From positions 132,201-155,596 of the forward strand of contig BFEA01000446.1 in NCBI GenBank assembly GCA_003427395.1: DNA of 23,396 nt, in the 5' to 3' direction. This DNA is from Chara braunii (lineage: Eukaryota; Streptophyta; Charophyceae; Charales; Characeae). A program made the position numbers and the translations under genes. Below, one piece after another: positions 10,088 through 18,838 of the stretch (positions are counted from its first letter, which is position 1; the number at the start of each line of letters is the position of its first letter). The notes beneath the pieces were generated by a model, which saw only the letters and a program-made list of their open reading frames with translations, had not been told where the DNA came from and ran no database searches.

Positions 10088-11700
10088 TTTTTTTTGTTTT
10101 TTTGTCAGGAAAAGTTTAAAGGAGAAACCTGCCAGCATTGATACCCTCGATTCCAGAGGATTGACTGAGCAGGTCTTTTGAAAAAGGACCAGGGATGCTG
10201 AAAAAAAGAGTCTAACACTATCTTTGACCTAATAGCAAATGAAAATGTTGGATTCTCTGAAGCCCCACCACTTCTATTCCCCCTTCCTCCACCAACTTTT
10301 TTTGCAAGACAGGGTTTCGGGAGGAGCCACTGGGGGGGCACCAGTGAGCCTCCTTCCGCTCCCCTGCCCATCCTCCGCCATGTACAGCTAGGCTCCATGA
10401 AATATGGAAGCAAGGTATGATTAGGAAAAATTCAGAGGGTGTTATAGACACATTTCCAAGGACCATGGGTAGGGGGGAAAGAGATCCGAGAATTCTCTTG
10501 CGGACCTCATAGGGATGCCCGAATCTATCTGTAGCCAATCCTTGAATCTCATATGATAATCCCTTAAAATCTCTTCTCTCTGGCAACCCTCCCTTCTTTC
10601 CTGATCTCCCCAATTCCCTGACCAACACACTTCCGCTGCCCATCCCTCCCGGTCTCCGCCCAACCATTCTTTGGAAAAATGAAGTATCCGTTCTTTAATG
10701 TCTTTACCGTTGTGGAGGTAGTCGAGTAATTGCTTGGTTGCTTTCCATCTATATGAGATCTCCAGTTGGAAGAGCATTTTGAACTATTCCACCCTCTCTT
10801 CCCCTTCTACCCGTACCAGGTCCAAGGTCAGGGCACAGCGCTGCCACCACAGTACCCACAAAACTGTTCCACGAGATAGGTGAAACATGTTGGACACAAA
10901 AATACTACCTTGGAAGGGTGGGTAATGTCCCAACAGGATGGTCCGCAAATCCCACGGCCATGGACATCCGGGAACCATTTGCCGCCACACCCTATCCTAC
11001 CATCTCCAGGTCAAGACTGTCGCTGGGCATTGCAAAAAAATATGTTCGATTGTTTCTGCTCTTTTTCTGGACCGGAATCCCAACAGACAGCGGGAGCACC
11101 AATGGAGCGCACGGCCTTCTTGTTCCAATCGTGAGTGATCAATAAGCCAGTTATTCGTGGGCAGACATCGATGCAAGATCTGTCATTATAATCAAGTGAT
11201 TTTCGCGGGTCTGTGTTTACTGGTGTGAGGAGGCGTCTGTCTACATTAAGATGTTTCTGCCATCTATCAATCATTGTGTCTTTTAGGCATCTCTTGACTC
11301 TAAGCATTCTATACGTTGCTTTTACCGAGAGCCCTAACAATGTTTTAGGTTTGGGTTGTTGCCGGTTTTGACTTGAGTCGTGGACCCAGGTCCACTCCAG
11401 CAGATCTATTGGGAGGTTTTCTAAGGCGATCTCAGGGAAGAAGGCCCGTTGTCTATCTCCATCCCCGATTATCATGGTTCTATATAAATCCTCTTTTGAT
11501 ATCCATTGGAAAGGCTCCGGTCCTCCTTCCAAACTTCCGTTCCTTTTTACGGTGTACCACTCAATCAATGCCTCATCCGATCGTTTTACATGCACCAGTC
11601 CAACCTTAGCTGATTTTTCTTTCGTGGCCACCCAGTCACCTTCTTTTAATTCTGGCCCTTTGTGAAGAATGGGCCGCCATCCTATTGGGAATGCCTCTGA
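10088..11700 (-). mobile_element. Nested 5'-truncated LINE, antisense, inside the endonuclease
   Basis: The plus-strand T-rich run at 10088-10106 is an A-rich 3' tail on the minus strand. From there the minus strand carries only the C-terminal part of a LINE ORF2, and recognisable homology begins at 11700. The flanks read TGAACAC (10081-10087) and TGAAACAC (11698-11705), so AACAC or a slightly mutated longer duplication is a candidate target-site duplication. Skipping 10088-11700 restores a plausible endonuclease spacing between QETHL and AGIAIW. Its protein matches the enclosing LINE only partly, so it is a related family and not an internal inversion. Confidence 0.75.
10442..11700 (-). pseudogene. 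ORF2 C-terminal region of the nested LINE (zf-RVT-like)
   Basis: Minus-strand frames 11748-11011, 10990-10784 and 10777-10442 form one C-terminal region, with a frame change near 11060 and a TAG near 11000. It parallels the same region of the enclosing LINE. HKGPELKEGDWVATK corresponds to RKGPKLKINDWVAIK (near 14829). VKATYRMLRVK..LKDTMIDRW corresponds to VKSTYRVLRVK..MKDRVSSRW (near 15172-15235). ETIEHIFLQCPA corresponds to TIEHVFM.CPG (near 15465). CPWPWDLRTILLG corresponds to NPWPWGWKVILL (near 15551). The Cys/His signature near TIEHIFLQC is the zinc-binding part that follows the reverse transcriptase in plant LINEs. No endonuclease or polymerase is present, as expected of a 5'-truncated copy. 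Confidence 0.8.
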
Positions 11701-12447
11701 AACACAGATGCTTATAATTATTGTCACAATTTTTTTTTGCCATATCAATCATATAGAGCTCACGCCCCCAATCCGGGTAGTGCAGGTATAGCTATTTGGG
11801 TTCCCCCCGACTCCAAAATAGAAGTGATTAACTGGGAAGCCGATCTAGTACAGAGTAGATGAGTATATATTTTAGCAATGTGTGAGTTAGAGGTTGTCAG
11901 TATTCTATGTGTATATGGACCAAATGAAGTTGACAACCGTCAAATATTTTTTTAAAAACATTTCCCCGCGCTTTCCGGTAGGAATTCCTGTTATCATCGC
12001 AAGGGACTTTAATGCTGCTCCAGACCGACATCTGGACCGGTGGCATATCCCATCCCCCTGTCCTGCCTATATTGAGTCAGACGAATTGTTGATAGCTAAT
12101 TTATGTTACACGGTCCACACCCTTAATCTTTTTGACTCATATAGAAGGCTTAGTCCTATATCAAAAACATTTACCTGTTTTAGGAAAAGTCAGTCAAGAC
12201 AAAAAATAAAATCTCGTATTGATTTCATCTTTGTGTCTCATAAGCTACAAGGGGCATTGCAAGTTGCAAAAAAAATTCCTAGAAGTGCTTACCCTGGACT
12301 AGATCATGCAATGTGCGCGGCAATTTTCTCGTTTCGTAAGAAACCAGATCAGGAAAGAGGATATTACAAAAAATTGACTGCTTTGTTAATTATCTACAAA
12401 AGCTGTGGAAATTCTGGAGAGACCAAAGGCGTCGCATCAATAATGAT

Positions 12448-14213
12448 ATGAGGTGGTTCAACAACGGTCTATTGTTCTTAGGCCGTAAATGCAATGAATA
12501 TTCCAAGATGTTAGCATCACACAGGTATTTAAAGAAAACACAACTCCACAATAGACTACAAGAGCCTCATCAAATTGAAACAGAATCGAAAGATCGAGAA
12601 GTCTTAGAGACACTAGCCAACGAAATACAAGGTTTGAAAAACCAGCTACTAATCCAAATGGAGTACAGGTGGCAAGGACTGAGAATTAGGGATAAACTCA
12701 GACGCCACAACATGGAAGGATCAATAGGCGTGCGTTTCTTTGCAATGGTCAGAGCAAGGACGGGTAAAACGATAATAGAGGCACAAGAAGATCCTTTCAA
12801 CAAAGATGCTTCGTTGGTCACTACAACTGCGACATGTACTAAGTTTGCTCATGATTTTTTTAAGGATCTCTTCACTTATGAAAACAGTGATATCCCAATG
12901 AATTTATGTACCAAGGAAGTAGAGGACTTCTTAATTCCCCTCACTAGAACATTATCAGAGGAGAAAAAAAAAAAATTGGAAAAACCATTGACCAAAGAGG
13001 AAATATGGACAACCTTAATGCTAAAGAAAGAGGAAAAGTCTTTTGGGATCGACGGTCTACCAAAGAAATTTTGGGAGGCTTTATGTGACTCCCTTTCACA
13101 AGACCTTATAGACTATTACCAAGCGGTCTAGAACTCAGGGGAAATGGGGGAAGTAGTGCGTCAAGGGGTTTTAACTCTAATTTACAAAAAAGGAGTGAAC
13201 ACTAATATTCGAAATTATCGGCCTATGACATTACTCACTGTTGTTTACAACTTGGTAGCTAAAGCCTTGGCTGATCGTTTGTCGAACGTTGTCACAGACA
13301 TCATCGATCTGACGCAAACTGGATTCACTAATGAAAAGAATATTCAAGACAATGTACTGCTAATAAATGAACTGATTAAACTGACTCGTCAATCCGAACA
13401 CAACGCCGCTTTCAAATTGATTTTGAAAAAACATATGATCATGTGCACTGGTTCTTTCTGCACAAATGTCTAGAGAAATTTAACTTTGGCTCTTGCTTCC
13501 GGAGATGGGTTCAGATCCTACATGGTAATGCCACTACCAGAGTCATGGTTAACAACAATGTGGCGCCACCTATCCCCCTGCATAGATCAGTCAGACAAGG
13601 AAACTCAATTGCTCCGTACTTATTTGTAATTATAATAGAAACTCTAGCAGCAAATCTTCGTCATCATAAGGACATCAAGCGTATTTAGATATCCTCCATA
13701 CCAGAAGATGCCATTCCAGTCTGCTCCCTTTTTGTCAATGACCTTTCCCTCATGGAGGACGCATCTCAAGCGAATCTAGAGGAAATTCAAAAAATGATGG
13801 ACAGGTTTTGTCGTTTATCCGATATGAGGATTAATTGAAAAAACAAGACATTTGGGTGGTGGATTCAACATCAAGGAGGCAAACGTCTCGAACAACCTCA
13901 AGTCAAGTGACTTCTTCTTGACACACCTATTAGAGTATTGAGAATCCCTTTTTTTGTTGATGGAAAACCAAAGACTGACAATGAATGGATTACTCAAAAT
14001 GCTCATATTAAGATGAAATTATGGAAGAATAAGCACTCCTCACTACTTGGTCGTACCTTGGCCAGTAATACTGTTATCCTAGCTTCAATCTGGTACAAGT
14101 CCTCTATCTGGCCTTTAAACAAGGCAACACTTGAAGTATTCCGACAACAGTTAATAACCTTCTTATGGAGAGGCAATCATAAGTTTAGGAATGTGATTAG
14201 TAGAGTGGCCTGA
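12448..14213 (+). pseudogene. LINE ORF2 part 2: reverse transcriptase
   Basis: RVT_1-type polymerase of the LINE. A linker with YRWQGLRIRDKLRRHN and SFGIDGLPKKFW (about 13039-13074) leads into the fingers. An in-frame TAG (13129-13131) replaces what is probably a Trp codon. NYRPMTLLTVVYNLVAKALADRL (from about 13216) is the typical block before motif A. One base is missing near 13419, so the first frame ends soon after. In the next frame motif A reads DFEKTYDHVHW (13419-13451). Motif B is VRQGNSIAPYLF (about 13590-13625). Motif C is LFVNDLSLM (13728-13754): the first catalytic Asp of the usual [YF]xDD is Asn (AAT at 13737-13739). Thumb-like sequence follows to the TGA at 14213. Stop, frameshift and lost Asp make it dead. 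Confidence 0.88.
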
Positions 14214-15930
14214 CAATCGATAATTCAGTCCAAGATTAAGGGTGGACTAGGGGTCATTGACCCAGCGACCGAAGTTATGACTTTATCTATTCAATGGATA
14301 AAACGTCTCATATTCAACCCACAGACTCAATGGGCAGCACTAGCGTGAGAACAAATTAAACGTTTAGCTCCCCAAACACCAGAAAAGGTTGATCCCATTA
14401 TGTGGTTGGAGAACTGCTCCTGACCTCTTCCTAGGGGCACTCACAAAGGTCAAATAGGGCAAATAGCCTCTGACAGACAGACTTCTAGGGATGATTTGTG
14501 TAAAGATCCTTTGTGGGTTTCCATGCTTAAAACTTGGAGAAAGTTGTCTCTGACTAATAAGATGTCCCCTGATAGATGGGAAAAACTCTCTTCAACAACC
14601 GATGAATTAGAGATTCCCAAGGTGTGTCCTTCACTGCATGGACTCTCCTTGGAAGTGCTGGGTCAAAAGAGGAATCTTGAGAATCAAGGACTTGTGGAAT
14701 AAGAAGACAAATAATTAGATTGACTCATCACTTTTGAAGGAACGTCTCCGTTATAGTCATTATCCAGAGAAGATACTCGAGAGTATCGTAGACTTAATCC
14801 CTCTGGAATGGGTTCAAATTCTTCGAAAAGGACCCAAGCTGAAAATTAACGATTGGGTGGCAATAAAAATTATCCTCATGAAATTGACACTATTCTAGAT
14901 AAGTTCCCGAATGGGGACATAATTTTACAATCGTACGGCCTCTTATAGGATCACACTCTCATTCCTAAAGGGCGAGGCCAAATTAAATGGGTGCAGGCTG
15001 ATCAAATTTTCAAAATCAGGGTTTTACGGAAGAAAGATCAATGGTTGGCCTTTAGATCTTTCACTTTCATTTCGGATCTAACAATTGACCCTGCCAACTA
15101 GATTTGGAGTTCGCCATGTAAAGACAAGAAAACCAACAGAGATTATTAGAGGACTCTTCACACCCTGGCAGTCAAATCAACTTATCGAGTATTAAGGGTG
15201 AAAATTAATATGAAGGACAGAGTATCATCTAGATGGATGGACCATCTCAATATCAGTAAAAAAAAATTAAGGTTGATCAAGTGGTTTAATCTAATGAAAT
15301 CAAAACCAGCCAATGTAGTTTCACTCCAATGACAGATTGAACACAAATGTCTCCCCACTAACGACTGGTTGATCGACAAGTCCTCTTTAAAACGAACAGG
15401 AAAGGCATCCAGATGGTGCAACTTTTGTAAATCAGCCTTTCCCAGTCGACTGATTCCATAAACGATCGAGCATGTATTTATGTAATGCCCAGGTTTCGTC
15501 TGGGTCTGGAGATGGTGAGACGAAGTTTGGCCTCAACTAGGACCACGAAATCCATGGCCGTGGGGATGGAAGGTTATCCTCTTGGAAGTGTGGATTTGAT
15601 AACCCAATGACGAATTTACGCAAAACCTCTTCACAATTGGAAGAAGAGCAGTCATATGGGCCATATGGCTTAGACGACGCACATACAAAATGGAAGGAGC
15701 AAGGCTTGATGACCCAGAGTTCACTTAAACCATTAAACAACAGATACAAACATACATCTCCACTAAATGGGCTCAGACAAAAGAAAAAATAAATCATTTA
15801 TCTTCTCGGACTGAGATTCTCAAACATATTCAAAAATTCAATATCAGTTGGCTCAACAGAAAAATTATGGCAAATTTCCATCATGGTTTCAACTCACACA
15901 CAAGTTGGAACCAACATATGAAGGGGGTTG
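14214..15930 (+). pseudogene. LINE ORF2 part 3: post-RT region with Cys/His motif
   Basis: Continuation of the LINE polyprotein through many stops and frame changes. Recognisable pieces are IKGGLGVIDP (about 14238), the 14496-14702 frame, LIPLEWVQILRKGPKLKINDWV (about 14800-14862), KSTYRVLRVKINMKDR (about 15175-15222), HKCLPTNDWLID (about 15343-15378), WCNFCKSAF (about 15416-15442), TIEHVFM and CPGFVWVW (about 15464-15515), then an alpha-helical, charged tail to about 15930. WCNFC plus IEHVF is the zf-RVT-like pattern seen after reverse transcriptases in plant LINEs. The order matches the nested antisense copy, which supports both assignments. Confidence 0.75.
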
Positions 15931-15968
15931 GTGCGGCCAATCGTTTAGGAGGGGCGGTTGCATGTTTC

Positions 15969-16067
15969 CAACCGTTTGTCAACATGTGACCTATATATTT
16001 TCAATATGTGATAAATATGTGATCAATATGTGATCAACATGTTTTCAACATGTTTCCAACACGTCTA
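15969..16067 (+). repeat. 11-bp tandem repeat at the LINE 3' end, 9 units
   Basis: Nine consecutive 11-mers with consensus close to CAATATGTGAT or CAACATGTTTC: units start at 15969, 15980, 15991, 16002, 16013, 16024, 16035, 16046 and 16057. The register is kept throughout without indels, although individual units differ by 1-5 bases. It sits immediately after the last recognisable LINE sequence, so it may be part of the element's 3' end. Confidence 0.85.
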
Positions 16068-16729
16068 TGTCGGAGAATTTTTAGTGTGAAGCCCCCCGCA
16101 TGGGAGTTCACAAGTGCGTGGAAATGCCGTCGCAAACGGCACCCGTTGGGCGTATTGTGGCCCGCAGTAGTGAGCTATGATGTTTTGGAAAGGCTCGATG
16201 TTGTAGATCTGCAGGTTGAAAAAAAAAAAACATGAAAGAGATAACGAGACCCGGAAAAAAAAAAATAAAAAAAAATCAAGTTGAGACTTTGTTCGAAAAA
16301 ACAAATTAAAAAAAAAAAAAAAAAGGTTCGACATGCCTTCATTGCCGTCTGGGGATCTCTTTTCCAAACCGTCATTGTCGTCATGTGATGAGAGTGCATC
16401 CCCAGACTTGCCTTTCAATAACTGTGTGCACATTTTCGAGGACAATGCAATGAAATTCGTGCAGTATGCAGCCCCCTCCCCCCTCTTGCGATGATGAACT
16501 GTGGTCGACGTGATTTTTGGTACTTTGTTTGCTGGTCGGCAGGACAACTTCCCCCCTGTGGTCGTTGACACGGTGTACGCTGCCGCATGTCTCGTGGTCC
16601 CTTATGGAGTCACCGGTTTTTCTGTAATGCTGTGTTGCGAAGTGCGATGACACCGTGGATCATGGTTCACGACAAAAAAAAAAAAAAAAGGATGATATGG
16701 TGGTCACATCGAGGCATAGTGCAGGTTCC
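16068..16729. other. A-rich and unassigned sequence
   Basis: Contains A12 (16219-16230), two A-runs separated by one T (16255-16265 and 16267-16275), A17 (16308-16324) and another A-run ending near 16689. Minus-strand frames here (for example 16065-16571, 168 codons) include long Phe runs that are only translated A-tracts, and I do not treat them as genes. The A-runs could mark the poly(A) end of the LINE and of other retroposons. Confidence 0.5.
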
Positions 16730-16795
16730 TTTTTTCGAAGACCTGCGCTTGGTAAACCTAGGTCGAGCCTGTTTTCTCAGTTTTTGTGTCCGAGG

Positions 16796-16831
<36 letters not shown>

Positions 16832-16855
16832 ACGATGCTGGACCCTCCAGAAGTC
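16730..16855 (+). repeat. Left half of tandem repeat unit U1 (interrupted by the PLE), with T33
   Basis: Homologous to 22567-22708. Shared landmarks are TTTTTTC.AAG.CCTGC.CTTGG, GGTCGAGCCT, GTGTCCGAGGC, then a T-run (here T33, 16797-16829; T10-11 in the other copy) and TGCACGA.GCTGGACC. The unit stops at 16855, where the Penelope-like element begins, and resumes at 22376. Confidence 0.8.
16846..16855 (+). repeat. Target-site duplication, left copy
   Basis: TCCAGAAGTC directly precedes the element and is repeated exactly at 22366-22375 directly after it. The corresponding bases in the uninterrupted paralogous unit (22699-22708) read CCCATACGTC, present once and followed by the same right-flank sequence. 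Confidence 0.8.
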
Positions 16856-16856
16856 T

Positions 16857-17436
16857 TGTTGACTTTTTTGTTTCGGCCTCAATGGTGGCTTAGGCCTGAC
16901 ATAGTTATGTTCAGACCACAGGTAACTGTTTGAAGTGGTTGTTTGGACTGGCCGAAGGTACTACGTCAATAGGTAGGCTGTGTGTAGTGCTTTTTAGCAG
17001 GCCAAGTATGAGTATAGGTAACAACAATTTTCAGTAACCTTTTTTGCTAGCAGTTTGTTAACTTTTTCCCCCCAGGGCCAGGGGTATGTGTGGTGTGGTG
17101 TGCAGTCCGGTTAGGACTATGGCCCTTTACTGGTTGTGACGAGTAACAACTCCTTTTTCAGGACCGACGCGATGCAGTATCGGCACTTCCGGGGATGTCG
17201 ATACGTAGCAGCGCGGAGGCGGGTGAGTGGTGGAAGGGAATATCGAGGTATGAATGGTGGGAAACCCCCTGAACATGACTGCGTGGTGGCAGTCGAAACG
17301 CGTCGGAGAACCAATTCTGATGAGTTTTAATTGAATACTCTGACTATTGGTGCGAACCTGTCTACGTTGAGCTTGTCATTTGACTTGATCTCCGTGTGCG
17401 TGTATATCTTCTTGCATGTATTACTATCCATTACAC
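16857..17436 (+). repeat. PLE left pseudo-LTR
   Basis: Same-orientation copy of 21753-22365, about 95% identical by eye (about 9 differences in the first ~265 bp and about 20 in the last ~290). It lacks a ~33-bp segment present in the right copy at about 22022-22058, which accounts for the length difference (580 against 613). It contains pyrimidine-rich tracts ending in CAG (near 17075 and 17160) and a GGGTGAGTGG (near 17219) that resemble splice signals. It has no TG..CA ends and no primer-binding site, unlike a true LTR. Confidence 0.88.
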
Positions 17437-17607
17437 ACCTGTCGAAGTCACGTGTGAACTGTCTCGGACCAAGCTGAGATGAGTGAGCACGAGCCTATTA
17501 CATAGGTTGAGTTCAGTTTTATTTTCGTTCGATTATCGTGGTCGAAGAGTTTGGTATTTCGGAGACCTCAAGCGTGGAGTGGACTTTCAGTTACAGGGTT
17601 ATTAAGT
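17437..17607 (+). other. PLE leader between pseudo-LTR and first coding region
   Basis: About 170 bp that is unique within the element, from the end of the left pseudo-LTR to the ATG at 17608. An upstream non-ATG extension of the same frame reaches 17551. No promoter element can be identified with confidence. It is the probable 5' untranslated region. Confidence 0.5.
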
Positions 17608-18838
17608 ATGGCGAGCGATGAGCCGAGGGGCAATCAAGGCGGATATAACAGTGGGGGAGGAGATCGCAATCACGACCGGGAGCGTGAACGAGATCGTGGT
17701 CGCGAGAGAGAGCGTGAGCTTGACCGCGATCGCAATCGGGATCGAGACTCCGATCGGGAGTATGATCGGAACCGAGACCGGAGCCAGAGGCGTGGACCAC
17801 CGAGATGTTTCAAGTGTCACAAGGTCGGCCATTATGCGAATCAGTGCAGTTGGTTCGACGCGCCGTCTACATCAAACGATTAGTATAGAGGACGTTCGTC
17901 ATCACCTAGGCGCGGCCAGATGAAGTCGTCTACATCCGGCGAATCACGTATGTCGTCGGAGCTTGAGAAATTGGGACGCAATGTTGCTAGTTTGCAGGAG
18001 TACGTTCAACCTGAACGATCGAAGAAGGACGAGAAGGAGGCGTAGAAGAAGGCTAAGGAATTAGCTAAGCAGAAAGCGGAGGAAGAGAAGATTGAACGTG
18101 AGCAGCGTGTGGCCCGCAAGGAGGCCAAGGCGAGGAAAGCGGAAGAGAGGGAATTGAAACTGGCCAAGAACGTGGATATGCAGCTATCATTGAAGATCGG
18201 CGAACTACGAGACGAGATTCGGCAGGAACTACGGAGGGTTATGACCGGGAAAAGCAAGGCGAAGAGCTCTTCGGGTGTGAGCGGGAGCGGATCCAGTGGG
18301 GACAGCGATGGGGGATCCGAGGACCTGAGTGCACGTACCAAGCAGCTAACCATCAGCGAGAAGCGAAAGAGGGGTGTCGAGCCTGTTTTCGAAGACAGTC
18401 CGCCTACGGTTGTACCTCCGAAGCGTACACCGCGGAGACGGTCAGGGATCAAACGGATTCGCCTGACACCTCGGTTGAAGTCGTGCACACCGAAAGTGAA
18501 GTCTCGTAGTACGACGAAGCCCAAGAGCCGACAGGCATCTAATATGAAGATTCCGGCAGAGTGCGGGGAACTGGGCCGCTTATGATATCTGCAGTGCGGC
18601 GGGATCTGATTGATCTGGATGCAAAAGCTCTGGAGGCATTGTGTAAGAATGAAGGGATTGAGTACCATGGCAAGATGAATGCCATTTTCGATATTGCTGA
18701 TCACAAGGCGGCGGTGGCATAGACTCTGTCCACGAGTCGGAAGAGGCTGACAAGGCTCAGTCCAAGGAAGAAGCTGAGGCGCAAGGAGATATCATCGAAG
18801 GCACTGATGGCGATGCTGAGGAGACTAACCAAGATTAA
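17608..18838 (+). pseudogene. PLE upstream coding region: CCHC knuckle, coiled coil, SAP-like motif
   Basis: Starts at ATG 17608. Residues 1-65 are dominated by Arg/Asp/Glu. A perfect CX2CX4HX4C zinc knuckle (CFKCHKVGHYANQC) lies at 17806-17847, followed by a TAG (17881-17883) and a second TAG (18043-18045) in the same frame. From about 17950 to 18240 comes a Lys/Glu/Ala-rich stretch predicted to form a coiled coil, then a Ser/Gly linker and a basic, Pro-rich region to the TGA at 18583. In the next frame (18582-18720) LDAKALEALCKNEGIEYHGKM resembles a SAP DNA-binding motif. A further shift gives an acidic segment, ending at TAA 18836-18838. The likely role is RNA or chromatin binding for the element. 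The TAA may itself be a mutation, in which case this and the EN-RT would be one long protein. Confidence 0.7.

Larger units (their letters stand above)
9954..12451 (+). pseudogene. LINE ORF2 part 1: APE-type endonuclease, split by an insertion
   Basis: The N-terminal piece (9954-10082) holds SLNVNGL and IICIQETHL, the first two conserved blocks of apurinic-endonuclease-like LINE endonucleases, which nick target DNA. The nested LINE follows. The domain resumes at about 11701: AGIAIWVPPDSKIEV (about 11789-11833), VVSILCVYGPNE (11890s), then, after a frame change at a T-run near 11950, IIARDFNAAPD (11994-12026), SRIDFIFVS (12212-12238) and LDHAM (about 12299-12313). The usual GDFN Gly is Arg (RDFN) and the usual SDH Ser is Leu. 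A TAG interrupts the stretch near 11858. No full-length enzyme can be made. The frame runs directly into the reverse transcriptase region. Confidence 0.85.
5515..16067 (+). mobile_element. Decayed plant-type LINE (non-LTR retrotransposon), near full length
   Basis: Sense-strand order is ORF1 with a zinc knuckle (about 5515-8315), a degenerate spacer, then ORF2 with an APE-type endonuclease (9954-12360), reverse transcriptase (12448-14213) and a C-terminal Cys/His region (to about 15930). This is the L1-like layout of plants and algae. Every module contains stops or frameshifts. A second LINE lies inside the endonuclease, and removing it leaves about 4.3 kb of ORF2, a normal size. Boundaries are approximate: the left end is set by the first plausible ORF1 ATG and the right end by the 11-bp tandem repeat. 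A-runs at 16219-16230, 16255-16275 and 16308-16324 may be the real poly(A) end. No target-site duplication was found. Confidence 0.8.

Noticed and set aside
15969-16067. CRISPR-like array
   Set aside because: The units are 11 bp, directly adjacent and without spacers, in a eukaryotic repeat context.
16065-16571. 168-codon minus-strand protein with Phe runs
   Set aside because: The Phe stretches are A-tracts read in reverse. No domain is visible in the remainder.
17280-17345. Hammerhead ribozyme in the PLE pseudo-LTR (CTGATGAG near 17317, with GTCGAAAC upstream)
   Set aside because: The GAAA box precedes CTGATGA, flanking stems do not pair, and the right copy changes GTCGAAAC to GTCAAAAT. 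Members of this PLE group are reported to lack canonical hammerheads.
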